DNA of 64,000 nt, from the NCBI RefSeq assembly GCF_900187355.1, contig NZ_LT906451.1:2644001-2708000 (forward strand), written 5' to 3'. The translations under genes and the position numbers were made by a program. The notes under the pieces were generated by a model. It worked only from the letters and a program-made list of their open reading frames with translations. It had not been told where the DNA came from and made no database searches. The stretch's first letter is position 1. Each line of letters starts with the position of its first letter. The stretch comes from Legionella lansingensis. Lineage in GTDB: Bacteria > Pseudomonadota > Gammaproteobacteria > Legionellales > Legionellaceae. Positions 1 through 8,864 of the stretch are shown here, in pieces.

Positions 1-770
1 GCCATTCCTATCACGATCTCATTAACCGCATTCCTGCCCGCCATGCCAATCAATTCTTTCATCATGGGAATCAAAGAATCTCCTCCTTCAAGAGAGAAGC
101 GTTTTTGACCCACATAGCGCGTACCCAGATAACGCTCAAGACCATCAGCGGCAACCAAATCCTTAAGAATCTCACGCTTTTTATTAGCATCGAAAACAGG
201 ACGTCCCCGTACAGGCTCTATTTTTTGTTGTAACCATTCCGTTTCTTTGATATCGGAGATATGCATGTATTCAATGCCAATGCTGCCACAATATGTATCA
301 CGAAGCGCCTGAAATATTTCCCGCAGTGACATTTGCTTGCCATTGAAATATTCGCCGGCAAAAAATTGGCGATCCATGTCTTGCTCAGAGAGATGATGAT
401 AACTAAGCTCAAGACTAGGAACCGCTACACGTTCAGCCATTCCTAACGGATCAAGTTTGGCAGCATGATGCCCATAGGAGCGATAATCATTAATGAGATG
501 AGCAACCTGATGTTGTTTACTGTCTTCTACCGCAATAACGGAGGTAGGCTTTTTATTGGCTCTCTGCAAAAAATGATCACGGATATCACGATGAGGGATA
601 TCTTTCACTTGGCCATCCATTTTGGGCAACGCATCAAAGACTGCACGCCAGTCTGCAGAGACAGAGTTAGGATCAGCCAAATAGTCCTCATAAAGCCCAT
701 CTACATAGGCCATGCTTCCACCTGACAAATAGGAAGAAGCCCATTGATTTTGCAGGTCACTACCGCTCAT
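1..770 (-). CDS. sucA: 2-oxoglutarate dehydrogenase E1 component, N-terminal part (cut by window edge)
   Basis: The minus-strand frame is open from an ATG at 770 to the window edge and encodes the first 256 or so residues of a 2-oxoglutarate dehydrogenase E1. The protein starts MSGSDLQNQWASSYLSGG and has the family's N-terminal E2-binding type region (YVDGLYEDYL, then SYGHHAAKLDPLG). E1 is the thiamine-diphosphate subunit that decarboxylates 2-oxoglutarate in the TCA cycle; its ThDP-binding and catalytic part lies outside the window. It follows sdhB by 57 bases on the same strand, the common sdhCDAB-sucAB order. An AGGAG-like GGAGAG lies just upstream of the ATG. Identity is secure; only the N-terminus can be judged. 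Confidence 0.95.
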   Translation of the reverse strand, partial: MSGSDLQNQWASSYLSGGSMAYVDGLYEDYLADPNSVSADWRAVFDALPKMDGQVKDIPHRDIRDHFLQRANKKPTSVIAVEDSKQHQVAHLINDYRSYGHHAAKLDPLGMAERVAVPSLELSYHHLSEQDMDRQFFAGEYFNGKQMSLREIFQALRDTYCGSIGIEYMHISDIKETEWLQQKIEPVRGRPVFDANKKREILKDLVAADGLERYLGTRYVGQKRFSLEGGDSLIPMMKELIGMAGRNAVNEIVIGM

Positions 771-793
771 ACTTTTTCTCTCCAAAGGGCTGT

Positions 794-812
794 GCTCTGG
801 GCTTGCCAGAGC
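794..812. promoter_or_regulatory. Stem-loop between sdhB and sucA
   Basis: A perfect 7-bp stem (GCTCTGG / CCAGAGC) with a 5-nt loop lies in the 57-nt gap between sdhB and sucA. It has no T-tract after it, so it is more likely an mRNA processing or stability element than a full terminator. The function is inferred. Confidence 0.4.
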
Positions 813-827
813 AACAAGAAATAGCTA

Positions 828-1550
828 TTAAGTTTCCTGAGCCAACATTTGCTTGCGTATCTCAGCAATTGCTTGTGTCGGATTGAGTCCCTTCGGGCAA
901 ACATTCGTACAATTCATAATTGAGCGACAACGAAACACACTGAAAGGATCTTGTAACTTCTCCAAACGGTGCTGTGTAGCTGTGTCTCGGCTGTCTACCA
1001 AAAATCGACGAGCTTGTAAAAGTCCAGCTGGCCCAACAAATTTATCTGGGTTCCACCAGAATGAGGGACATGAACTCGTACAGCAAGCACATAAAATACA
1101 TTCATATAAGCCATCGAGCTTGGCTCGTTCTGCTGGTGATTGCAGACGCTCGCGAGCGGGCACTACATCATCATTTTGCAAGTAAGGTTCGATGCGTTCA
1201 TATTGTTGATAAAACTGCGTCAAATCCACCACCAAATCACGTATAACAGGGAAACCCGGCAATGGACGAACGACAATCTTGTCTGTCTTTAATTGAGAAA
1301 GAGGGATTACACAGGCTAAGCCATTGGTGCCATTGATGTTCATAGCATCGGAACCACACACCCCCTCTCGACATGACCGTCTGAAAGCCAAAGTAACATC
1401 TTGCTCAGCCTTCAAACGCTCAAGTAAAGTCAACAACATTGGATCACTTTTAACAGGAATAGCTATCTCGAAATCCTGCATATAAGGCTCAGTATTTGCC
1501 TCAGGATTATAACGATAAATGGATAGGCTCAGATTTCTTGTATCAGCCAC
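828..1550 (-). CDS. sdhB: Succinate dehydrogenase iron-sulfur subunit
   Basis: This 240-residue protein is the electron-transfer subunit of succinate dehydrogenase (complex II) on the cytoplasmic face of the inner membrane. It shows the ferredoxin-type 2Fe-2S cysteines (SCREGVCGSDAMNINGTNGLAC region, about residues 58-80) followed by the two cysteine groups of the 4Fe-4S and 3Fe-4S clusters (CILCACCTSSCP, about 150-161, and CRSIMNCTNVCPKG, about 207-220). The length fits the family. It is the last gene of sdhCDAB, 12 bases after sdhA, and precedes sucA. All cluster ligands expected are present. Confidence 0.97.
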   Translation of the reverse strand: MADTRNLSLSIYRYNPEANTEPYMQDFEIAIPVKSDPMLLTLLERLKAEQDVTLAFRRSCREGVCGSDAMNINGTNGLACVIPLSQLKTDKIVVRPLPGFPVIRDLVVDLTQFYQQYERIEPYLQNDDVVPARERLQSPAERAKLDGLYECILCACCTSSCPSFWWNPDKFVGPAGLLQARRFLVDSRDTATQHRLEKLQDPFSVFRCRSIMNCTNVCPKGLNPTQAIAEIRKQMLAQET

Positions 1551-1562
1551 GGTATATCCTCT

Positions 1563-3332
1563 CTAATAAACGCGTTCTTTAGGCTCAAAAGTCTTCACAT
1601 ATTTAGGTGACGTATTTACGGGGCGAAAATCAATGCTATCACCTGCTTCAAAATACAACGTATGCTTAATCCAATTGGCATCATCACGTTTTGGATAATC
1701 TTCTCGACTATGTGCCCCACGGCTTTCAGTACGTGTCAGTGCAGACTTGGCCGATGCATAGGCAGTTGCCATTAAATTATCAAGCTCCAAAGCGGTAATT
1801 CTCTCGGTGTTAAACACCTTGCTTTTATCCCCAAGCATGGCATGTGCCAATCGCTCACGCAGAGCCTGTAATCGATGAAGTCCATTCTCCATCACTTCAC
1901 CTGTACGAAACACACCAAAATCTTCTTGCATTACACGTTGCATTTCATTACGAAGAGCAGTTGGGCTGTCGCCTTCAGTGGAATTTTCCCAACGATAATA
2001 ACGCACCAAAGAAGCGTCAATATCATCATCGCTTACATAAGGCATCTCTGGCAGTTGATTTGATTGCCATAATTCTTCTACGTGTAAGCCCGCAGCACGA
2101 CCAAAGACGACTAAATCGAGTAGAGAGTTGCCACCCAACCGATTAGCACCGTGTACAGAAACACAAGCACATTCACCTACAGCATAGAGACCTTCAACAA
2201 TATGCTCTGAATCATCCTTTTTGGTAAGGACTTGTCCATGCATATTGGTTGGGATACCACCCATCGTGTAGTGACACGTTGGCACAACCGGAATAGGCTC
2301 AACAATTGGGTCCACACCAGCAAATTTTAATGATAACTCCCGGATACCAGGTAACCGTAACTTGATTTGCTCAGCACCCAAATGATCAAGTTTTAGCTTC
2401 ACATGGTCAACCCCTTTTGGATCAAAACCCTTGCCTGCGCGAATTTCAAGTGCCATAGCGCGTGCAACAACATCCCGGGAAGCCAAATCTTTTACTCGTG
2501 GAGCATAGCGCTCCATAAAGCGTTCCCCATCCTTATTAATTAAATAACCACCTTCTCCACGGCAACCTTCAGTGACTAAAACACCGGCACCAGCAATACC
2601 AGTAGGATGGAATTGCCACATCTCCATATCTTGCAGAGGTATACCCGCGCGCAAAGCCATTCCAAAACCGTCTCCAGTGTTTATATGTGCGTTAGTGGTC
2701 GATTGATAAATACGGCCAGCACCGCCAGTGGCTAGAATACAAACTCTGGTTTGATAAAAAACAATTTCGCCTGTTTCAATACATAGTGCAGTAACACCGG
2801 CAATTCTGCCATGCGCATCTTTTACAAAATCAAGAGCATACCATTCACTGAAAACGTGTGTTTTAGCTCGGAGATTTTGCTGATAAAGGGTATGCAATAA
2901 AGCGTGTCCTGTTCTATCTGCTGCAGCACACGTTCGCGCCGCCTGCTCCCCTCCAAAATTTCTGGATTGTCCTCCAAATTGGCGCTGATAAATCCTGCCG
3001 CTATCCATGCGAGAAAATGGTAACCCCATATGTTCAAGCTCATATACCGCTTCAGGACCTGTTTTACACATGTATTCGATGCAGTCTTGGTCACCGATAT
3101 AATCGGCTCCCTTTACCGTGTCATACATATGCCAACGCCAATCATCTTCGTGAGCATTACCAAGAGCAGCAGTAATACCTCCTTGCGCCGAAACAGTATG
3201 CGAGCGGGTCGGAAAAACTTTTGATAATAAGGCTACCCTCAATCCTGAATTAGCTAGCTGCAGGGCTGCACGCATTCCAGCTCCACCTGCACCAATAATA
3301 ACGGCATCAAATTTGTTACGTGCAATTCCCAT
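1563..3332 (-). CDS. sdhA: Succinate dehydrogenase flavoprotein subunit
   Basis: This 589-residue protein oxidises succinate to fumarate and passes electrons to SdhB. The N-terminal FAD-binding Rossmann motif is [15 protein letters not shown], and [10 protein letters not shown] carries the histidine that binds FAD covalently in this family. [21 protein letters not shown] is the conserved active-site region. The open frame continues upstream to 3455, but that would overlap sdhD by about 120 bases. The ATG at 3332 gives the normal N-terminus ([14 protein letters not shown]) two bases after the sdhD stop, so I chose it. The operon order is C-D-A-B. Confidence 0.97.
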   Translation of the reverse strand: MGIARNKFDAVIIGAGGAGMRAALQLANSGLRVALLSKVFPTRSHTVSAQGGITAALGNAHEDDWRWHMYDTVKGADYIGDQDCIEYMCKTGPEAVYELEHMGLPFSRMDSGRIYQRQFGGQSRNFGGEQAARTCAAADRTGHALLHTLYQQNLRAKTHVFSEWYALDFVKDAHGRIAGVTALCIETGEIVFYQTRVCILATGGAGRIYQSTTNAHINTGDGFGMALRAGIPLQDMEMWQFHPTGIAGAGVLVTEGCRGEGGYLINKDGERFMERYAPRVKDLASRDVVARAMALEIRAGKGFDPKGVDHVKLKLDHLGAEQIKLRLPGIRELSLKFAGVDPIVEPIPVVPTCHYTMGGIPTNMHGQVLTKKDDSEHIVEGLYAVGECACVSVHGANRLGGNSLLDLVVFGRAAGLHVEELWQSNQLPEMPYVSDDDIDASLVRYYRWENSTEGDSPTALRNEMQRVMQEDFGVFRTGEVMENGLHRLQALRERLAHAMLGDKSKVFNTERITALELDNLMATAYASAKSALTRTESRGAHSREDYPKRDDANWIKHTLYFEAGDSIDFRPVNTSPKYVKTFEPKERVY

Positions 3333-3334
3333 GT

Positions 3335-3682
3335 TTATTGTCCCCACAAAATCATTAAGCCCCAAACAAACTGGACGAGTAGCCATAAGACAACCAACAT
3401 CTGCACAGCCAACCTCGCTGCTACACCTTTGATATAATCTGTCGTTATGGTCCAAACACCAACCCAGGCATGCAAAGAAAGCGCAAATAAGGCAAGGAGG
3501 CTAGCAATTTTAAAACCCATATGATGAAAAAGGCGATGCCATTCAACATAATTTAATTGAGGATGGAGAAGCAGATAACCGAGGACAAACAACGAATACA
3601 CTCCGAAATACACGGAGGTGACTCGTTGAATTAACCAATCTTTTAAACCATTACCCGTTAAACTTGTGACATTGGTTACCAT
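3335..3682 (-). CDS. sdhD: Succinate dehydrogenase membrane anchor subunit D
   Basis: This 115-residue, strongly hydrophobic protein has three predicted membrane segments (about residues 22-42, 55-77 and 88-112). [18 protein letters not shown] at the start and the central H-x-W-V-G motif fit SdhD, which with SdhC binds haem b and quinone. Its start overlaps the sdhC stop by 7 bases (ATGGTAA), which suggests translational coupling. Confidence 0.92.
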   Translation of the reverse strand: MVTNVTSLTGNGLKDWLIQRVTSVYFGVYSLFVLGYLLLHPQLNYVEWHRLFHHMGFKIASLLALFALSLHAWVGVWTITTDYIKGVAARLAVQMLVVLWLLVQFVWGLMILWGQ

Positions 3683-4053
3683 ATCCAGATTCCTAGAAGA
3701 AGAGTGAGAATGATTGCCAGGACGATAACGAATATTGCACTACGGCGTCCAGAGCTCAGCTGTTCACCATAACCTGCATCCATAATCAAATGACGAATTC
3801 CCGCGAGTAAATGATAAATGAAGGCAGCGCAAAAAGCCCATAGCACCAATTTGTGAACAGGACTGTCAAGTATTATGGTATGAAGCTCTGCATAAGACTG
3901 AGGACCGCGGAGAGACACGTCCAAAAAATAAAGTATTGCAGGCGTTAATAGAAAAAGAACAAGTCCAGAAATCCGATGTAAAATTGAAGCAATCGCCATC
4001 GGTGGAAATTTCATTGTTCTTAAATCAAGATTTATTGGTCTTTTTTTGTTCAC
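3676..4053 (-). CDS. sdhC: Succinate dehydrogenase cytochrome b556 subunit
   Basis: This is the cytochrome b subunit of complex II. It contains the family signature ASILHRISGLVLFLL followed by two more membrane segments; the HRISG histidine/arginine motif and the later LAGIRHL motif (haem-ligand region) are visible. I place the start at GTG 4053 (V/MNKKRPINLDLR, 125 residues), because AGGAAG lies 10 nt upstream and NKKRPxNLDL is the usual SdhC N-terminus. The frame is open to 4128, but the extra residues do not look like SdhC. It is the first gene of the operon. Confidence 0.93.
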   Translation of the reverse strand: MNKKRPINLDLRTMKFPPMAIASILHRISGLVLFLLTPAILYFLDVSLRGPQSYAELHTIILDSPVHKLVLWAFCAAFIYHLLAGIRHLIMDAGYGEQLSSGRRSAIFVIVLAIILTLLLGIWIW

Positions 4054-4250
4054 TGTTAGAATCTTCCTAAAAAAGAAAATGCTATAAATATAGCATAATA
4101 GGTCTTTATCAGTCACAGCCAAAATCATCTAAAAGGATGTCGTAAGTCTGAGCTTGACATTTGATCCTTATCAGGCGGAGAACTTTCGCAGTATATCACT
4201 CTGTATTTACCACGCAAAGTTTAACTGACCCTACGCATGAAAACATGTTG

Positions 4251-4356
4251 ATTTATACGTGAACGTTTGCGTTACCGAACTAACCATGAGTTACCCATGA
4301 AAATAATGTTTAAAATCGGGCAACGCAGACGGTAACGCAAACGTTCACGTATAAAT
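4251..4356. repeat. Perfect 27-bp inverted repeat in the sdhC/RDD gap
   Basis: Bases 4251-4277 and 4330-4356 are exact reverse complements (27 bp, core CGTGAACGTTTGCGTTACC), separated by 52 nt. The 4129-4430 gap has no gene that I can support. The symmetry is too long for an ordinary operator and has no T-tract expected of a terminator. It may be the remnant of a small palindromic mobile element or a structured RNA lying between the divergent sdhC and RDD genes. Confidence 0.75.
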
Positions 4357-4457
4357 TAAAAAATTATGAAGAATCTACGGACACAGCAAGCGGGGATCTA
4401 TACGCAACAGGAATCGTAAGTGTATATTGATTGTCAAAGCTCTCGATCTTTAAAACA

Positions 4458-4850
4458 ATGAGTAAACTATCATTCCTGCTGAAATATATCTCCGCACAAC
4501 TCTATGACGGTTGTATTCTTATAGCGTTATTTTTTGCCTTTACTGCTCTTTGTCTCCTAGCCACCCATGGAATAGCCATCCCCCCGGCTACCCGATGGTA
4601 TCAATGTAGCTTAGTTGCTATTGGCATCGGTTACTACTTAAGTTCCACACTGCATGGTGGTCAAACCATTGGGATGCGTGCCTGGCGTTTACGACTCACA
4701 ACAGAAACAGATTTTCTTCGTTGGCAGCAGATAGTAAAAAGAATGGTTCTTTTTATTCCTGCGCTTTTCTTAAGTTTAATGAGTTGGCAAAATCCACAAC
4801 AAATACTACATAAATGGACCAAAACGCGAATAGTACAGTGGCCATATTAG
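4458..4850 (+). CDS. RDD-family membrane protein
   Basis: This protein of about 130 residues matches the RDD family: it starts with ISAQLYDGCILIALFF (the first membrane segment with the conserved D), then has a second segment around YQCSLVAIGIGYYLSS, then GGQTIGMRAWRLRL (the typical T-x-G-x-x-x-x-x-x-R-L turn), then a third segment (MVLFIPALFLSLMSW). RDD proteins are small inner-membrane proteins of mostly unknown or transport-related role. The start is uncertain: TTG 4431 would add nine residues, and neither start has a clear Shine-Dalgarno. It is convergent with the kinase-like gene, 4 bases apart. Confidence 0.8.
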   Translation: MSKLSFLLKYISAQLYDGCILIALFFAFTALCLLATHGIAIPPATRWYQCSLVAIGIGYYLSSTLHGGQTIGMRAWRLRLTTETDFLRWQQIVKRMVLFIPALFLSLMSWQNPQQILHKWTKTRIVQWPY

Positions 4851-4854
4851 ATGA

Positions 4855-6318
4855 TTATGAAAGAGCAGATGTTACCTTCTGACTCTCCAACGCATTTTTT
4901 TGCATTGTTTCAATGACACCAAAAATTAAAGAGCCAATCTCTTTATCATTGCACGCTTGAAGGGTTTTTCTGAATTTGGCAGCATGCGGAGAAAAAAATT
5001 CGGCACTATCGTGTTCAAAACAGTAGAGCAACCATGTTAATTCCTTCCCTGTAACCTTAGACTTAAAAATGGATGAAAAACACGAAGGAGGGTTGGCTTG
5101 CCTCTGCCTTGCTATATCTAAAAGAAGCGTTTTGAGCAACTGCTGATATGAAACGGATTTTAATGAAAGAGATAATTGCGTGATTTGATGAAAAAGTTGC
5201 ATACGAACCTGAAAATTCATTAAGTGGATTAATCTCTCTTGAATATTGTCCTCCAAACTAAAAAATAGATTTCTTTGCTCATGGTTAGTTAACCAGCTGG
5301 TGTCGTTCGCAGCGATCGCTAATCGCAAATGATAATACTCCGCCTCCTTAGGATTCTCATGCAAACACCACTGCCTCAGCGCTGTAAAAAACTCCAATAT
5401 TGCCCCTGAAGAAGCGCGTTGCTCTTTTTCTCTCGCGCTCATGCGTTTTAGGAATTGTTCTAACAAATCACAGATCGCGTCATTGGGCTTTATTTTAAAA
5501 TGTTGAAATAAGCCTTCAGAACAAAAGCCAATGGCAGTAAAGTGCCTGACCAAATCCTCTTTATCCATTAAAGGATGATCATCTCTAAATTTAAAAATTT
5601 TGGTGAACGGATTGCGAGCACCGAAAAGACTGTACAATAACGGTGTTAGCGCATAAAAATCACTTGCCTCTGAGTAATAACCGTCCAGGACTTCCAAAGC
5701 TAGATGTTCAAGCGTCCCTTGGGGAATTTGTGGGATGGGCAATATCGGTTTGTAATAATCATCATCCAGATAAAAAACTTCAAATTTCTCATTAACCATT
5801 CGTATTTTGACATTGGCGCCATTGATGTCCCCATGCACAACCGGAGGTCCACTGCTGTTGCGGTAGTGTAATTGATTCAAGCCAATAACTAATTGCCATA
5901 CCACATCGACAGCTTGAAAAAACGTCATGTTTTTAATCTGGGGGTTTTCTTCAATATCTGGCTTGATATCGAAACCATCAATCAAAGGCATAATTAATAC
6001 AGCCCTATCATCAATGGTGAAAAGAGCAGTACCTCTGGTGAGTCGATAAAGAGAAGGTATTTGGCCATTTTTGTATACTTTTATAGCCACGGAAGGTGCG
6101 TTTTCAGCAATGACAATCGCGCTTTTATTAATTTCGCAAGGTTGCAAAAAACCGTTTGGTCCCTTTAAATCACAACGATATCCTTTGTAAACATCCCCCG
6201 CATTTCCGCTACCCAAATCTTCCGAAAAATCACTGCAGTAATAAATAATTTTTCCATCCCGTTGTTTTACTGGAAAGAGAATTAGAGCTACTTCTTTAGT
6301 TCCTGTCACCTCTACCAT
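4855..6318 (-). CDS. Divergent eukaryotic-like protein kinase, candidate effector
   Basis: The 487-residue protein has the order of a protein kinase: a glycine loop LGSGNAGDVY (residues 35-44), a VAIK lysine (K80), a catalytic loop VHGDINGANV (H162, D164, N169) and a metal-binding acidic motif LDDDYY (D185-D187) in place of DFG. An ALEVLDGYYSEASDFYAL stretch fits the APE/F-helix region. HGD instead of HRD and DDD instead of DFG make it divergent, but all catalytic residues are present. The C-terminal 170 residues are not recognised. AAGG lies near the start and TATAAT about 35 bases upstream. No PmrA-type box was seen. It may be a translocated kinase or an ordinary cytoplasmic one. Confidence 0.75.
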   Translation of the reverse strand: MVEVTGTKEVALILFPVKQRDGKIIYYCSDFSEDLGSGNAGDVYKGYRCDLKGPNGFLQPCEINKSAIVIAENAPSVAIKVYKNGQIPSLYRLTRGTALFTIDDRAVLIMPLIDGFDIKPDIEENPQIKNMTFFQAVDVVWQLVIGLNQLHYRNSSGPPVVHGDINGANVKIRMVNEKFEVFYLDDDYYKPILPIPQIPQGTLEHLALEVLDGYYSEASDFYALTPLLYSLFGARNPFTKIFKFRDDHPLMDKEDLVRHFTAIGFCSEGLFQHFKIKPNDAICDLLEQFLKRMSAREKEQRASSGAILEFFTALRQWCLHENPKEAEYYHLRLAIAANDTSWLTNHEQRNLFFSLEDNIQERLIHLMNFQVRMQLFHQITQLSLSLKSVSYQQLLKTLLLDIARQRQANPPSCFSSIFKSKVTGKELTWLLYCFEHDSAEFFSPHAAKFRKTLQACNDKEIGSLIFGVIETMQKNALESQKVTSALS

Positions 6319-6474
6319 GAAAAATACCTTACAAGATATGTTCCAAGGCCAAGATTATAGTGAACATTTGAACAAAAATCATCCATTTACTTTCTTTCTA
6401 ATAGCATTTTGATTTCAAGTTGACTTGTAAGTTGTGTTAGAATACTGACTTTTTAACCGGAAAAAATACTAAGC

Positions 6475-6825
6475 AGCATCAAAGGAATTGGGGCTATTAC
6501 TGCAACTAGCATTCTTTCTGAACTTCCTGAGCTAGGTCACCTTCAATCTAACAGATTGCCGCTCTTGCAGGCCTCGCTCCGTTTAGTCGGGATAGCGGTA
6601 CCTTAAAAGGCAAAGAACAACTTGGGAGGCAGGACAGCCGTAAGAAAAGCACTCTATATGACTACACTAGTGGCAATAAAATACAATTTGATTAGAACTT
6701 TCTATTAGCGCTTATGTAATGCCGGTAAATCTAAAATGACTGCTCTCATCGCTTGCATGCGTAAGTTATTAATTACTATGAATGCATTGATTAAAAAAAA
6801 TCAATATTGGAGCGAGAGAACTTAA
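6475..6825 (+). pseudogene. IS110-family transposase remnant, C-terminal part
   Basis: In one plus-strand frame this stretch reads SIKGIGAITATSILSELPELG, then after decay GGRTAVRKALYMTTLVAIKYN and MTALIACMRKLLITMNALIKK. This is the C-terminal transposase_20 domain of IS110-family enzymes. Two in-frame stops interrupt it (near 6607 and 6696), and the N-terminal DEDD half is missing, so it is dead. It occupies most of the 6319-6888 gap. Confidence 0.85.
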
Positions 6826-6888
6826 GTAGGCAAATAAATAGCTCTGTCTTACTATTTAAGACAGTTGACTTGCTACATAACCTGAACC

Positions 6889-8727
6889 TCAAGGTTTTAC
6901 CTTTACACTTTTTACTGTGCCTTTTTCGGTACTTTTAATAAGATGAATTTTTATACTAGGCTTAATATTTGATTTTCCAAAAAAAGATTGAGTATAAGAT
7001 TCGTTAATGAATGGTCTTGGATGACCAATTGTGATTAATCCCTTTTGATCTGGGAAGAGAAATTCTCGATACCCTTTGACCAATTCAACAAAGGGTTTTT
7101 TGCCTTTTGATTGCTTTTGTATTGCTTGAACAACTTGCCCAGTCAAGGATTTTGCAATCTTTTCAAAATCCTTATCCTCAGCACTCATTTCTACACTTCG
7201 TTTAAAGGAACGCTTTTGACCTGCTAATGGAGGTAAACTACTATAATGACTATCTCGTTTATGGTTTAAAATTGTTGTAAGTAAATCTAAAATTGAAGAT
7301 TCATTTAATAAAGTAATTTTACCTCTTTTGTTCAAGCACCACCCTTCTATGCTCTTAGATGCAGAAAGTAAATGCTTTTTATTCTTTCTGTTACCATCAA
7401 CCCACGTTGTTAATGTTGAAATTTCCCGAAGTTGTTTCAGCTGTTCATCTTGAAGCTTATCCGAAATAAGCACACAATTAACTTTTTCAATATTTCTTTC
7501 TAAGTAATAGACAGCAATGTCATCCGTCTCTTTCTTCCTAACAAGAACATACGCTGCATCTAACGACTGATCTAATCCGCTCTCCATTAGCGATGATATT
7601 ATATTTTCATCAGATTTCAGCATAACTCTAATGCCACAAAGGCGTTCTCCATTTTGCCAAAGCAAGTCATTAACTAATGCTTTTAATCTTTTTTTAGTAG
7701 CCTGCTCCTTTTCACCGCCAAAGATACTAGGGTAGGTTTTTTTTACTTCTTCTTCTAATATGGTTTTCAGGTTAGCAAAATCTGTTGCATTCTGTTCTTC
7801 TGCCAACAGACTCTCATCACCTCCCGCACTTCTACAACTCAATAAAGTAATTTTTTTAATTATTGGATATTGATTAGCGAGAGAAGCTATATCATTAGGT
7901 GATATATCAGCTATTTTCTTGTCCCCTAAATGTGTATGATCAATCAGTGCGAAATTGATTGCCTTATTATCTAATAATGCTAAATCTTTCAACAAGGTGG
8001 CAAGCTCTGCTCTATTTCTCACTAATATCGTATTAATTAAGCCTTGTTTAGAGGCATATACCTGTTGGATGTCTTCTAGCTCATCATCTTTTTGATCAGG
8101 CTGTAATATAATCGTCGTGCATGTATGGAGCGCTTTTTTATAAATGTCTTCAATATAGGGCAAAGATTCTTTGTTTTCATGAAGATTTAAATAAAAAGAT
8201 GGAATATACAGGCTTTTTATTAATTGAGCTAAATTGCTATCTTCTTGAAGAATTTTTTCTTGTAACTTCTCCCCAACCCATTTAAATGCCTTATAATTTT
8301 GTTCTAGTGCTGCCAAACAAACTTCTTCGTCGTTTTGTATTTCTAGCGAAGCATCCTTTAGAGCAAGCCCATCTATTTTCACTAATTCAAGGCAAAATTC
8401 TCTATCTTGCTTTTTCAAATCATCCGGCACATAGAGTGAAGCTAACTTAGCTTGCTTTATCGCTGCAAGGCAAATTTCCCTATCCCTCAAGTTCTGTGGT
8501 ACATAATCCAGAGCCAATCCATTTTGCTTCACTGCTTCCAAGCATATTTCTTTGTCTTGTTTCAAATCCGCTGGTACATCCTCTAACGACAACCCATCTT
8601 GTTTCACCGCCTCAAGACACATTTGCCTATCTCGATACGCACTATCGACTTCTTCAAGTCTAATCTCACCTAATTTTATTTCATTCAGTAACTTAATATA
8701 AACTTCTGACGTAGACATAAAACTCAT
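6889..8727 (-). CDS. DUF4116-repeat protein, candidate effector
   Basis: The N-terminal 160 residues contain about five tandem copies of a 33- to 37-residue motif (D-R-E-x-C-L-x-A-x-K-Q-x-G-L-A-L-x-x-V-P-x-x-L), which I recognise as the DUF4116 type repeat common in Legionella and protist proteins. The middle holds FALIDHTHLG (H264/H266) and, 32 residues on, KKITLLSCRSAGG (C298), a spacing reminiscent of the His-Cys dyad of clan CD proteases; this is tentative. The C-terminus is lysine-rich. I use ATG 8727 (612 residues) because the further upstream TTG 8754 sits on a TATAAT -10 hexamer (8754-8759); ATG 8718 is also possible. IS110 remnants lie on both sides, which suggests acquisition by transfer. 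Confidence 0.7.
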   Translation of the reverse strand: MSFMSTSEVYIKLLNEIKLGEIRLEEVDSAYRDRQMCLEAVKQDGLSLEDVPADLKQDKEICLEAVKQNGLALDYVPQNLRDREICLAAIKQAKLASLYVPDDLKKQDREFCLELVKIDGLALKDASLEIQNDEEVCLAALEQNYKAFKWVGEKLQEKILQEDSNLAQLIKSLYIPSFYLNLHENKESLPYIEDIYKKALHTCTTIILQPDQKDDELEDIQQVYASKQGLINTILVRNRAELATLLKDLALLDNKAINFALIDHTHLGDKKIADISPNDIASLANQYPIIKKITLLSCRSAGGDESLLAEEQNATDFANLKTILEEEVKKTYPSIFGGEKEQATKKRLKALVNDLLWQNGERLCGIRVMLKSDENIISSLMESGLDQSLDAAYVLVRKKETDDIAVYYLERNIEKVNCVLISDKLQDEQLKQLREISTLTTWVDGNRKNKKHLLSASKSIEGWCLNKRGKITLLNESSILDLLTTILNHKRDSHYSSLPPLAGQKRSFKRSVEMSAEDKDFEKIAKSLTGQVVQAIQKQSKGKKPFVELVKGYREFLFPDQKGLITIGHPRPFINESYTQSFFGKSNIKPSIKIHLIKSTEKGTVKSVKVKP

Positions 8728-8773
8728 GGATAAAAAAGACAACCAATTGCTCAATTATAGTACACATTATTTA

Positions 8774-8790
8774 TTTAAAATAAACTTAAT
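8774..8790 (-). promoter_or_regulatory. Promoter of the DUF4116 gene with a degenerate PmrA-like repeat
   Basis: On the minus strand TTAAG (8789-8785) and TTAAA (8778-8774) are spaced by 11 nt, like PmrA half-sites but with one mismatch each. A perfect TATAAT follows at 8759-8754, 19 nt after the second half-site. The spacing differs from the four better boxes in this window, so PmrA control is only possible here. Confidence 0.3.
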
Positions 8791-8864
8791 CTAAAAAATT
8801 ATTATTACTACGAATTGGGAGTACATTCAGGTACGTGCATGAAAGGGCTTTTAAGAATACTCGC

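Noticed and set aside
465-725. Plus-strand open frame at the left edge
   Set aside because: It lies wholly inside sucA on the opposite strand, whose translation is clearly conserved.
3333-3455. N-terminal extension of sdhA
   Set aside because: It would overlap sdhD by about 120 bases, and the sequence does not look like SdhA; the ATG at 3332 gives the normal start.
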